Made by a program: the position numbers and the translations under genes
DNA from: a virus
DNA length: 33,772 bases
Reading direction: 5' to 3' (one strand)
Virus record (IMG/VR): IMGVR_UViG_3300032046_000120
Location: 1-33,772 of that record
The notes under the pieces: model-generated
The model's database searches: none
Seen by the model: only the letters and a program-made list of their open reading frames with translations
Told to the model about the DNA's origin: nothing
In this document: in pieces, positions 19,901 through 26,154 of the stretch
How positions within the stretch are numbered: position 1 is the first letter of the stretch
Layout: the number at the start of each line of letters is the position of its first letter

Positions 19901-21623
19901 TAAGCGGAAAATGATCATAGAGTTGATGTTCTATTTTTTTCCCTTGATCATCCTTTACTAATATAAAATCTTTACCAATATTTACTACTTCACCATCAAT
20001 TTTAGATACGTGCCCTGCGAAAGTACCCATTAATTCAGAAAACGTTTTATTTCCTGCCACACTCTGTACTAAGGGGGCTTCTCTATGAGCTAGAGATATT
20101 GCCTGTTCCATATGACGACCAGCCATAGTGCTTCTAAGAGGATGGTCTGCACCCATGAATGGAATAAGATTAGACGCCATAGAAAACATTTGAATAGGAT
20201 CACGCATAACATAATGAGCGTCTTTAATTGAACCTTCTACGATGTCATTACCTACAGCACTTATTTTTATTTTATTATGGATAGGTATAGGTTTTCCGTT
20301 TTTCCACTGAACTTGATCAGGAAGAACCACTTTGGATTTCATAACCATTTCAGGATTTACATCTTCAATTTTTTCAGTTTTAAGATTATACATTTTTATG
20401 TATACATCTTGACCCTTTTTTTGAACCCCAATTGGAAGATGAAGAGTAACTCCTGTAGTAGCTCCTTCACTAGTATGAATAGCATCTAAAAACCCAAGAT
20501 GAGATGGGTCTATTAGTTTCGCCTCTTCTGTAATTTGATGTTCACTTTTAATACCCCCTTCTCCTGTAATTGTTGTTTTCATTTGACCAGAAATCATCTC
20601 TAATGGATTTGTTTGCTCTGGTAAATTAGATAGCGAAGTATAGAACATAGTACGAATAGGTTTTTGGAAAACATCAGGACCTATAATATCTCTAACTTCT
20701 ATTTTCCTATCTACGCCATTCTGTAATTTACGAAGTATCTCTTTAGAGTGTTTCTGAAGACGATCAGTTATAAAATCTTCTGTAGAACGAAGATTTTTAA
20801 ACATTAAAGCGTCTCTTGTATCTGGAGGTACCTTTCCTTGAGAAATATGTAAAAGTTTAGTAGCCGCATCTAATAACGATGGGCCGGTTACTTTTTTATA
20901 TTCCTTACCTAAAGTAATCCTTGTTGTTTCTGGACTAAGCACGGTAGCTTCAAGTGTATCCATAAGATATTGTTTAGCTTGGGTAGTATCTTCTGCTTTA
21001 TTTCCGGTTGCTGCTTTATAGAATTTATCCAATGCTAAAGAAGAACTAAAGTGGTTTGCATCAGTTATTTCTTTTCCCCATTTAGTCTCTATTTCTGTAG
21101 TGGGTATTCCTAATTCCATTAAGAGTGGTTTCAAAGGAATATTTGAAGAACCGTAGCCCATAGTAAATTTACGAGTTTTAGGATCAAATTCTAAATTAAA
21201 TCCCTTTCCTTTAGCTAAATTAAATCTAGATTCCAACTCTCCATTATCTTTAATTCGAGCATATACACCTGATTTTAATTGCCATTGGTTATCTATTTGA
21301 TATTCATTACCATCAACAATATGAGAATACCGTCTTGTTATTTTAGGCAAGCTCATTAAACGAATCTTTTGTTGATTGATTATATTACCTGTTTCTTTAT
21401 CTTTTAAAGCAATAGTAGCTTCTACAGGTACTGACCAACTTCTTCCATTTAATTTAGCTGTTTTTTGAGAACGAATATCATCAATATCCAAGTCATCTTT
21501 AACTTGAATATCTTGTAATTCCATTATATTTTTTTTCCCAATGATCGGAAAAAGCTTACTAATTGTGCTAGTTACCCCGTCTTCGAGAAGCTTAAACCCC
21601 TCTTCGGGAGAGAGACGCGCCAT
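13971..21623 (-). CDS. Single-chain beta-beta' multisubunit-type RNA polymerase with an intein
   Basis: 2550 residues, about 2052 after removal of an intein (1393-1890). The N-terminal half matches bacterial beta: KGYNFDDGVVISEA, then GDKLSGTHGNKG (~760), MPHTKGGKVLDVLMNA, PGRVNLGQVLE and THQGGQALDTLG. The C-terminal half matches beta': GLDEVGIPRQAALEIYKPF, AFKPRIVYGKAVQIHPLVTA, the metal loop ADFDG (1387-1391), GARKG, a zinc-type CNHGPGVCQKCHG (~2255) and trigger-loop LAMRGFHSGG (~2295). It should transcribe phage genes. No alpha, omega or sigma is seen in the window. The spliced loop reads GADFDGN-TM instead of NADFDGD-x-M, an unusual catalytic site. It sits inside the virion block, so it might be carried in the particle, but this is inference. 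GAGGAG precedes the ATG. Confidence 0.93.
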   Translation of the reverse strand: MARLSPEEGFKLLEDGVTSTISKLFPIIGKKNIMELQDIQVKDDLDIDDIRSQKTAKLNGRSWSVPVEATIALKDKETGNIINQQKIRLMSLPKITRRYSHIVDGNEYQIDNQWQLKSGVYARIKDNGELESRFNLAKGKGFNLEFDPKTRKFTMGYGSSNIPLKPLLMELGIPTTEIETKWGKEITDANHFSSSLALDKFYKAATGNKAEDTTQAKQYLMDTLEATVLSPETTRITLGKEYKKVTGPSLLDAATKLLHISQGKVPPDTRDALMFKNLRSTEDFITDRLQKHSKEILRKLQNGVDRKIEVRDIIGPDVFQKPIRTMFYTSLSNLPEQTNPLEMISGQMKTTITGEGGIKSEHQITEEAKLIDPSHLGFLDAIHTSEGATTGVTLHLPIGVQKKGQDVYIKMYNLKTEKIEDVNPEMVMKSKVVLPDQVQWKNGKPIPIHNKIKISAVGNDIVEGSIKDAHYVMRDPIQMFSMASNLIPFMGADHPLRSTMAGRHMEQAISLAHREAPLVQSVAGNKTFSELMGTFAGHVSKIDGEVVNIGKDFILVKDDQGKKIEHQLYDHFPLNSDKAFLHSTPLVKIGDKVVKGQAIADSNFTKNGVLALGTNLYVGYLPYKGYNFDDGVVISEAAAKKLSSEHLYRKTIETDSSLILNKGKFQAYVPHILTREQSAKLDDDGVIKLGTTVVPGDTIIAALREQQNRAEDKELAKLHKSLVRPYRNVSERWDADYPGVVTEVIKHGKETTVHIKTLEPMEIGDKLSGTHGNKGIVCKILTDAEMPHTKGGKVLDVLMNATTIPGRVNLGQVLETAAGKIAEKTGKPFLIKNFDPSIPDLHAYITEELKKHGISDKEEVIDPITGKVMGNVLVGPQNIIKLKHQVDKKLTYRAGGPGYVYDMNLIPKRGTHQGGQALDTLGLYSMLAHGAKENLREFQTIRSDSQQSDAFWTALQSGEPLPAPRPTFAYQKFISYLNAMGVNAKKEGNNLQLIPFTDKNVLEMSNGVIKDPGRMVRAKDLKEEKDGLFDIKTTGGISGTKWSHMNLPYAMPNPLFEKSIQCLTGLSTVDYENIMSGKSSINPHISGLSSDTDKYLTSGKAIDHLLGNIDISKELEAAKKQIEKPGLKGNRLDQINKKIRYLAALTNAGLSAKDAYMMKYIPVLPPIMRPLSHRPNGDINFDDLNQMYKGIGLSISRLNSLSPLMPESEKHEIKAEIYDGLRSLIGLGGTMNRDFRGVLDIIQGKMPVREGAKGTGEKTGSPKAGYFQSKLVNRRQDLSMRSTIVPEPSMGLDEVGIPRQAALEIYKPFIIRELRNLTGVSPLEAQKQVKEGGGLVQKALERVIENRPLLLKRDPVLHKYGIQAFKPRIVYGKAVQIHPLVTAGFGADFDGNCIINSSKVYIKYGIRDSHKEKLMPFTTKSKLTVNDGIIVELEIGDFPREDKPYKKDKNGADIYRVPEGIQVLSYDHLAGESTYQEVTELTIEENCETVEIFYSNDYEVTASTNESLCIYNHETGQLRKAKPSESIGALSPVVSPPEYIDGLFNKQVGWAIGLFASDGFLLDYPTIGICKVNQNIRDYFYLALQNMGGVSGRYTYSREKRCPKDLSDKSIKDHITVSTKLYEFFSQCYDPSYINYLKGGDSNIMPDDYSFRSCLLKRLPDNMGNYSKEALLGVLSGLLCGDGSLSLSHAKTRPQLMASFNTSSKGLKEDIKQLCFLLGIRCSVSETPPAPNRVQKRVNYTINFSTVDIYSLLPKLLIIGYDEFMSQYTNYPPTKDDRDVVPIPFSIIDKFSSKLHLMYNDHPTVVRSLANRKSKEKAVGFRVSRDTAFLMLPYLNLNNEIDAYWKNLVLSPIKWVTIQKLGKVTRQTVSDLVIPTTKVFSVNNGLIVWDTMSAFVPISPEAVVEARHMYPSSNIFSPSSGTVMYTPTNEAQLGLYGMAKIGLKTNKAFSTLADMESALRKGEIDYTHQIKVGGVSSTAGRFLIAKAFPESMREEIIKSDEPLNKNRQIDLLTQIGKNHKKEYGDVANKLKDLGNAWSTSTGFSLGMEDIKPDKVMRDQLLAKADLAVSELKGKDKDLKAIQIYAKVTQELNRHIEGMSESKSNLITMSRAGIKPSTEIVRQIKIAPMLMINAKGETIATPVRRSFSEGLDFADYWTSMSGARKGVIQKVQQVREPGYMSKMVMNSVMNNLIVDNDCGTDRGITLSIDEKDILDRYLAADVKIGKDTIKAGTLITSEVKNTLRNNKVGKIMVRSPLRCNHGPGVCQKCHGLSENGVLPDIGTNVGVLAGQALGERSTQLAMRGFHSGGSASSKEVLADEFDRVKALLMFPQILPGSASLSTVSGKIEKMDKDPAGGHNVFIGGKRHYVPNNLGIPQQNGVSLKIGDEIKKGSPISNGPINPHEMLPLTGMEPVQGYLANALHELYGHTGVRRRNTEIVIKALTNLTKIDDPGDHKGFIRGDFAPLSHVTSFNKKLPKDGRPIVHQPILKGVNVLPLDMQEDWMARLNHQNLSKTIIEAAQQGWTSKLHGAHPIPPVVYGAEMGKGKPGEY
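15954..17447 (-). other. Intein of the RNA polymerase with intact LAGLIDADG motifs
   Basis: 498 residues (C1393-D1890). It begins CIINSSKVYIKYG right after ADFDGN and ends KVFSVNNGLIVWD before Thr1891 (TMSAFVPIS). The final residue is Asp, not Asn, with Trp before it, and block B reads EVTASTNESL with no clear His. Two LAGLIDADG motifs keep their acids: AIGLFASDGFL and GVLSGLLCGDGSL, suggesting a live homing endonuclease. The boundary is uncertain by one residue at each end: cutting G/N and W/D instead would restore ADFDGDTM, but this would need Asn as first residue. Confidence 0.88.
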
Positions 21624-21710
21624 AGATATCTCCTCAATATGTATTCTGTTTTAGGCTATCAGATAGGTATTAAAATTAACAGCCGAAAATGGGTATAAGA
21701 ATAGTAGAGA

Positions 21711-21734
21711 AATTAAAGCTATGTAGCTTTAATT
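21711..21734 (+). promoter_or_regulatory. 10-bp stem-loop followed by a T-run in the 5' leader of the plus-strand island
   Basis: AATTAAAGCT (21711-21720) and AGCTTTAATT (21725-21734) form a perfect stem with an ATGT loop, then AAAATTTTTTT. This has the shape of an intrinsic terminator reading rightward, but it lies just upstream of the 33-codon gene (ATG at 21762, AAGGAG at 21750-21755). It could be an attenuator in its leader. The 21624-21710 stretch between it and the polymerase start holds an 11-bp palindrome CTATCAGATAG (21656-21666) and GGTATAAG (21692-21699), a possible -10 element shared with 29332-29338. Confidence 0.5.
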
Positions 21735-21761
21735 AAAATTTTTTTAACTAAGGAGAAAAGA

Positions 21762-21863
21762 ATGAGTTCTTTAGAAGAATTTTTGAAGCTAATTGAGGAC
21801 TGTTTGTCCTCAATTGAAGACGAAGAATTAGAAGAAAAAGAAACAAAGCAAGAAGAGAAATAA
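21762..21863 (+). CDS. 33-residue acidic peptide
   Basis: 33 codons from ATG 21762 to TAA 21861-21863: MSSLEEFLKLIEDCLSSIED and then a Glu/Lys tail EELEEKETKQEEK. It is acidic, probably one helix with a single Cys. An AAGGAG site lies about 6 bases before the ATG, the best ribosome-binding site of the island. The stop codon lies inside an 11-bp stem-loop (21854-21882). It is between the divergent polymerase gene and a plus-strand zinc-type protein. Function unknown; small acidic peptides are sometimes regulators or inhibitors, but nothing here proves it. Confidence 0.55.
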   Translation: MSSLEEFLKLIEDCLSSIEDEELEEKETKQEEK

Positions 21864-21882
21864 ATCCTCCCTTTATTTCTCT
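21854..21882 (+). terminator. 11-bp stem-loop overlapping the stop codon of the 33-residue gene
   Basis: AGAGAAATAAA (21854-21864) pairs perfectly with TTTATTTCTCT (21872-21882) across a 7-base loop, followed by a modestly T-rich TTACTC. It overlaps the TAA at 21861-21863. It may be a weak intrinsic terminator or an mRNA 3'-end stabiliser. Confidence 0.5.
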
Positions 21883-21890
21883 TTACTCTA

Positions 21891-21919
21891 TTAGCAACCT
21901 TCTTAACGGAGGTTGCTAA
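21891..21919 (+). promoter_or_regulatory. Second perfect 10-bp stem-loop in the leader of the Cys-rich gene
   Basis: TTAGCAACCT (21891-21900) and AGGTTGCTAA (21910-21919) pair exactly with a 9-base loop. It is 27 bases upstream of the ATG at 21947 and just 5' of an AAGGAG site (21935-21940). It is not followed by a T-run, so a leader structure or protein-binding site is more likely than a terminator. Confidence 0.45.
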
Positions 21920-21946
21920 TGGACTATTAAACATAAGGAGAGCGTA

Positions 21947-22381
21947 ATGAGTCCGTGTATGTTTTGTTTAGAACCATTAAACGAGACAGAGGACCGAGAA
22001 TTAGTCTTTCTCGAGTCTGGACAATTAGCCCCTATGCGAAAAGACCCACGTTTTTTTAAATTCTTAGCAGATTGGGCTTGTGGAGATGCTGGAATATTAG
22101 CTCAATCTATAGCCACTTCATATCACGCATCTTGTTTTATCGATAAAATGCATGGTTTAAAGTGGGGAAAAAATAGCCCTTTAGGATGTGATCTTTGTGG
22201 GAGATCTTTTTATGATTCTAAATGGGCATATAGAGTAAGGTTGGGTTATTTTGACAAATATGGATTATTTATACCCATAATTAATTCACAAAATGAAGCA
22301 CTAATATGCCCATTTTGTATTGCTGAAGGCTTTGGAGAAGGAAATATAAAAAGAGGTGAAGACATATTAAATTATCGATGA
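21947..22381 (+). CDS. Cys-rich zinc-type protein
   Basis: 144 residues. Cys pairs C4-C7 (CMFC), C81-C84 (CDLC) and C121-C124 (CPFC), plus C45, C63 and H60, suggest two or more zinc-binding knuckles. No catalytic motif is recognised. The ATG is preceded by AAGGAG. It is on the plus strand between the polymerase and portal genes, convergent with the portal (19 bases between). A regulatory or nucleic-acid-binding role is possible. The location next to the polymerase is suggestive but not proof of a link. Confidence 0.75.
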   Translation: MSPCMFCLEPLNETEDRELVFLESGQLAPMRKDPRFFKFLADWACGDAGILAQSIATSYHASCFIDKMHGLKWGKNSPLGCDLCGRSFYDSKWAYRVRLGYFDKYGLFIPIINSQNEALICPFCIAEGFGEGNIKRGEDILNYR

Positions 22382-22390
22382 AGTAGGATT

Positions 22391-22408
22391 TTATTTGTAA
22401 TCAAATAA
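22391..22408. terminator. Small stem-loop at convergent gene ends
   Basis: TTATTTG (22391-22397) pairs with CAAATAA (22402-22408), with a 4-base loop, at the junction between the Cys-rich plus-strand gene and the end of the portal gene. It could act in both directions, but it is short and AT-rich. Confidence 0.35.
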
Positions 22409-25262
22409 GTGACGATTCCGGGCCCCTTCGTGCTGGCTTCTGCTCCGGCAGAGGTCTAGCCGAATCGGTACTGGCTTGAGTGGGTCCCTGTGACCCACTC
22501 ATCATTAGCCCCAAAACAACATCATGAAGTTCTGGATTTCGTTGCTTTAATTCTGCTAAAGCTTGCGGCTTTGTCATAGCGTCTAAACCACTAAACCTAT
22601 CTGCTAGTTGCCTACCCATAAGAAGAAGGTCTACGTTTGTTTTACCTAGGAAATCCTCCCCAGTAGACGTTAAAGGGATAGGCTGTACGGAGCGCAAGGT
22701 AAGCGGGGACTGTACAGGATTCGGCATCTGTAAAAGTTCTGGATGTCTCCCCTGAACTTGCAATTCTAGTTGCGATGGAGGAACTTCCCCTCCTTGCCCC
22801 ATACTTTGTTGCATTTGTCCCTGAAAGGCCATTTGATCTTTGGCCATCTCCCCCTGAATTGCCATCTGTTCTTTCATCTGTTGAGACTGAGCCTTCTGCT
22901 GCCATTTCATAGTCACCCATTGAGATTCTCCTTGAATTTCTGCCTCTAATAATTGTTGTTTTTTAATCGCACCCGCTCTACGAGTAGCCTCCCTCTCCAT
23001 AATTTGGTCTTCTTTCTCAGAATCAAATTCAGCATCTGCAAGTAAAGATTCATCCGATAACTTTTTAGCTTGATTAAGTTGAAATAGATACGCCTTTCTT
23101 TGTAGATCATCAGCCATTTTAAAGGGCTTAAATCTAGTTCTAACTTGTGACCAACCTAGATATGCCGCGGTATTTTTAATTATCCATTTAAGTAAAGATT
23201 TATGATCCTGAAGATACCCTAGGAAAGTATTTTCTAACATTCTAAGAGATACATTACTCGCAGAAAAACTAAGCCCTCCAAAAATCAATTCAACAGGTAC
23301 TCCCATACCTGCTATAATCTGCTCTGATTCTAATCTAATTTCCTGATTCAGCATAAGAGCTCGACCATCTCCACCTATAGTCTGATTCCCTATAGGTAAA
23401 GGTAGGATAGGAATATAATTACTATTATGAGTAGCTACCCCCCATGTACAAAACGTACTATCCCCGTCCATCTCAAAGCCAATAACAGTTTCAGTAGTAG
23501 CATCGTATTTTCCAGAAATACGATACCAAAAATAACCATCTTTAAATTCACCTAATGCGGAGTTTAGAATTTCCGGAGAACTACATTTACCCCATTTGAA
23601 TTTTAAGAATTGTGTGTAAGAGCCTGAAATTTTAATAGTATAATAACGTAACGCATCCAAGGTTTCAAATTCGTAAAAATTTAACTCTGGAACGATACCG
23701 AGAGATAAAAGAATTTGACGGATATCCTCAGCTAAATTTATATTACGCGTATAAAAGTTTACTTCGGAGACTTTTATTTCACCAATTACATCAACGAGTG
23801 CCCTTAAAAATTTAAATAAAAATTCTTCATCTGCAAGTTTAATGTTTCTGGGTATTACTTTTTCGAATGTACCTATACTAAACGCTAAATCGGTATACGC
23901 TCCTAAATTACTCGTGTTGATAATTGGAACTTGGTTAAGTAACCTTTCATATACTGGGTAGCCTACATAATCCCCACATTTTAAATCCTTAACTTCTATA
24001 AACTCAGGCTTATTTATGACTTTGTCCTCACTAGATTTTGCAATAGACCATATAGGATGATTTTCAGAATAAATAGTCTGTACCGCGGCTAAGCCATCTA
24101 TCTTTAATTTATAAACCCGCTCATTTTCACGAAGAGGGCGCTCCCATTTTTTAATTACTTTACAAAATTCACCTAGTTTATTTTTAAGTAAATCCCCCTC
24201 TGTAATATATTTAGCCTGACGAATACCATCTATTGTTTCAACATAGGATTCTGGAGTAATACAATCCGCTCTCCAACGCTTTATTTCAGAAGCTACTTGA
24301 TCTCTCCAACTTAAAAGATTTACAGAACTATATGGATCTGAACTTGCTGAACCCGATTGTGGAAATAAAATCCTTAATGGAACAATATGTTCCAAACATA
24401 TAGACTCTTGAGCCTTTCGCATAATCTGAAGATAGAAAGTATTTTTTAGAACTGGAAGGATCATGGGTGTTCCCCAACCCCTATCTTTTCCAGCAAGAGT
24501 GGGTCGTTTAAAATGATAAATATTATTTTTTGAAAAGACTACTGCCTTTCGTTGACGCATAGATTCTATAAACAATTGGGGAATAGTTTCAACTGTAGAT
24601 TTTTTACCTATAATCACATCATTTTTAAGTGTGGTAGGAATTTCGTAATAATATTCATAATCTCCAGTAATTTCATTATACCGAATATCGACATCTTCTG
24701 GATTCCAACGTAGAAGCCGAATACCATTGGGAGCTTTAATATAATGATCATGAACTTTAGCTGGCCCATGATGACTACAGTAACGACAAGCTATAATGAA
24801 TTGAAAATTTTGAAACCTATAATCTGCATCCTTAGCAAATTGTTTTTTCTTACACTGAGGGCATTCTAGAAGTTTAATAAACGGATAAAAAATACTTATA
24901 AGTGCATTACCATAAACATGGTAATCTAATCCAACTTCAACTTGAAAAGCTCTATAACGTAAATGATCTAAAAGGAAATTACCCCATAAATCTTTTAATT
25001 CTGGTCTTTCTGTGTCGAACAAAACATCCGTAATTGGATATTCAGACATTTTGAATACTACAGCATTAATTAAAGGGTTAACTAAAAAATAATACCTGCA
25101 CCATCGGAACATCATCTTTACAGTGGCAGGCAAGTACGTGTGAGCTATATCAAAAAATGGACTTGGATACTGAAGACCAAATTCATTTGAACCACTAATT
25201 CTTCCACGTAAGGGAGAAAACCTAAGAGCACTCTGCGCACCAATCATTCCAATATCAGACAT
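22401..25262 (-). CDS. Portal protein with an intein
   Basis: 953 residues as translated, about 673 after removal of intein 334-613. The N-terminal part reads like a T4-gp20-type portal: YLPATVKMMFRWCRYYFLVN, YHVYGNALISIFYPF, a four-Cys knuckle C134/C137/C159/C162, and LRWNPEDVDIRYNEITGDYE (the typical position-holding strand). After the splice come LMLNQEIRLESEQIIAGMGV and LIFGG, typical of the stem-to-wing region. The C-terminal ~150 residues are Gln/Met/Pro-rich low complexity (KAQSQQMKEQMAIQGEMAKD). The dodecameric portal is the DNA entry channel and terminase dock. It overlaps nothing and starts 1 base after the stop of the preceding gene (TAGTATG), with GAGGAA before the ATG. Confidence 0.88.
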   Translation of the reverse strand: MSDIGMIGAQSALRFSPLRGRISGSNEFGLQYPSPFFDIAHTYLPATVKMMFRWCRYYFLVNPLINAVVFKMSEYPITDVLFDTERPELKDLWGNFLLDHLRYRAFQVEVGLDYHVYGNALISIFYPFIKLLECPQCKKKQFAKDADYRFQNFQFIIACRYCSHHGPAKVHDHYIKAPNGIRLLRWNPEDVDIRYNEITGDYEYYYEIPTTLKNDVIIGKKSTVETIPQLFIESMRQRKAVVFSKNNIYHFKRPTLAGKDRGWGTPMILPVLKNTFYLQIMRKAQESICLEHIVPLRILFPQSGSASSDPYSSVNLLSWRDQVASEIKRWRADCITPESYVETIDGIRQAKYITEGDLLKNKLGEFCKVIKKWERPLRENERVYKLKIDGLAAVQTIYSENHPIWSIAKSSEDKVINKPEFIEVKDLKCGDYVGYPVYERLLNQVPIINTSNLGAYTDLAFSIGTFEKVIPRNIKLADEEFLFKFLRALVDVIGEIKVSEVNFYTRNINLAEDIRQILLSLGIVPELNFYEFETLDALRYYTIKISGSYTQFLKFKWGKCSSPEILNSALGEFKDGYFWYRISGKYDATTETVIGFEMDGDSTFCTWGVATHNSNYIPILPLPIGNQTIGGDGRALMLNQEIRLESEQIIAGMGVPVELIFGGLSFSASNVSLRMLENTFLGYLQDHKSLLKWIIKNTAAYLGWSQVRTRFKPFKMADDLQRKAYLFQLNQAKKLSDESLLADAEFDSEKEDQIMEREATRRAGAIKKQQLLEAEIQGESQWVTMKWQQKAQSQQMKEQMAIQGEMAKDQMAFQGQMQQSMGQGGEVPPSQLELQVQGRHPELLQMPNPVQSPLTLRSVQPIPLTSTGEDFLGKTNVDLLLMGRQLADRFSGLDAMTKPQALAELKQRNPELHDVVLGLMMSGSQGPTQASTDSARPLPEQKPARRGPESSLI
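23424..24263 (-). other. Intein of the portal protein
   Basis: 280 residues (C334-N613). It begins CITPESYVETIDGIRQAKYI, has block B as YSENHPIW (Ser in place of Thr, His kept) and ends CTWGVATHN before Ser614 (SNYIPILPLP). The splice joins IKRWRAD to SNYIPIL. The endonuclease part is degraded: FLRALVDVIGEI carries Ile where the catalytic Asp of FLRGLFDTDGSI-type motifs belongs. Splicing residues appear complete. Confidence 0.9.
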
Positions 25263-25263
25263 A

Positions 25264-26154
25264 CTATTCCTCTGCTGGTATTACACGTCCACGAGCCCTT
25301 AATTTATTACTTGCAGTATCTATTGTTTTACCTACTGAACTACCTAATCTACCTATCCCACTTCCCATTAATGCCCCCCCAACCCACATAGGAGGAGCTG
25401 CAGCCCAACCAAGAGCAGAAGCAGCTCCTCCTAACCCTTTCTCTAACCGTCCAGGTCCCTCTTCTTCTGGAGTCTCTACTACCCCTTTAATACTCCCAGC
25501 AACCCCCCCTACCGTAAGTAATTTTCCTAAAGCTCCGCCTCTCCTCCAACCAGACCGGATAGTATCTATTGGATGGGACATTAACCCATATAGTGCTCCT
25601 GGAGCATTTAGATACCCCTTATTAAAAGCGTCTTCTTGTATTGGATTAGTAACCACCCATTTTTTTACTTTAGAAGCCAGTTGATCAGCTTGCTCAGAAG
25701 TAAGCTGATGGGGATCCATCTTAAACATTGTTTGCGCTGTTGGCTGATTTGATAAAATACCTAGTTCCCTAGCTTTAGTTAATGGATCATCTCCTAAACC
25801 TTGACCAGTTAATCCGTATCTTTCTCGCTGTAGAAATTTACTACCAGTTCTTTTCACAGCTTCTCGGCCAGCTTTTGTTGCTAAAATTCTACCCCCTGCT
25901 AAAGAACTTCCTGCAAGGGCCCCGTGAAAAAAATTACTGCCAGTATCACTTTGAATATCTTGAGGGTCTGTTATAGCATGCCTAGCCACATTAGCAGTAC
26001 CACCTAAACCCGCACCTAGCATGAGTTGCCCACCATAGCTTTTTGGAATATTTGAAATGTACTTACCCATTGTGCCTAAAAATTTTGGAACTGCTGCAGT
26101 TTTACTAAGCTCATCAGCAAAAGCTAGCATTTGTCGTGAAGAAATATGTGTCAT
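25264..26154 (-). CDS. Gly/Ala-rich virion protein with N-terminal DELSKTA tag
   Basis: 296 residues. The N-terminus is MTHISSRQMLAFADELSKTA, the clearest example of the tag seen in several genes here. A long Gly/Ala-rich middle (YGGQLMLGAGLGGTANVAR; HGALAGSSLAGG; GLGGAASALGWAAAPPMWVG) suggests a membrane-active or flexible internal virion protein. No enzymatic motif found. Its ATG overlaps the TGA of the upstream gene (ATGA). It is next to the portal gene, so a pilot/ejection or neck role is plausible but unproven. Confidence 0.8.
   Translation of the reverse strand: MTHISSRQMLAFADELSKTAAVPKFLGTMGKYISNIPKSYGGQLMLGAGLGGTANVARHAITDPQDIQSDTGSNFFHGALAGSSLAGGRILATKAGREAVKRTGSKFLQRERYGLTGQGLGDDPLTKARELGILSNQPTAQTMFKMDPHQLTSEQADQLASKVKKWVVTNPIQEDAFNKGYLNAPGALYGLMSHPIDTIRSGWRRGGALGKLLTVGGVAGSIKGVVETPEEEGPGRLEKGLGGAASALGWAAAPPMWVGGALMGSGIGRLGSSVGKTIDTASNKLRARGRVIPAEE

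Noticed and set aside
21624-21934. 71-codon minus-strand frame at 21719-21934
   Set aside because: It is antisense to the 33-codon gene and the stem-loops and is Ser/Lys-rich; the plus-strand gene has a far better ribosome-binding site.
22642-22920. 92-codon frame in the portal C-terminal region
   Set aside because: Same-strand shadow of the Gln/Pro-rich portal tail; composition is non-protein-like.
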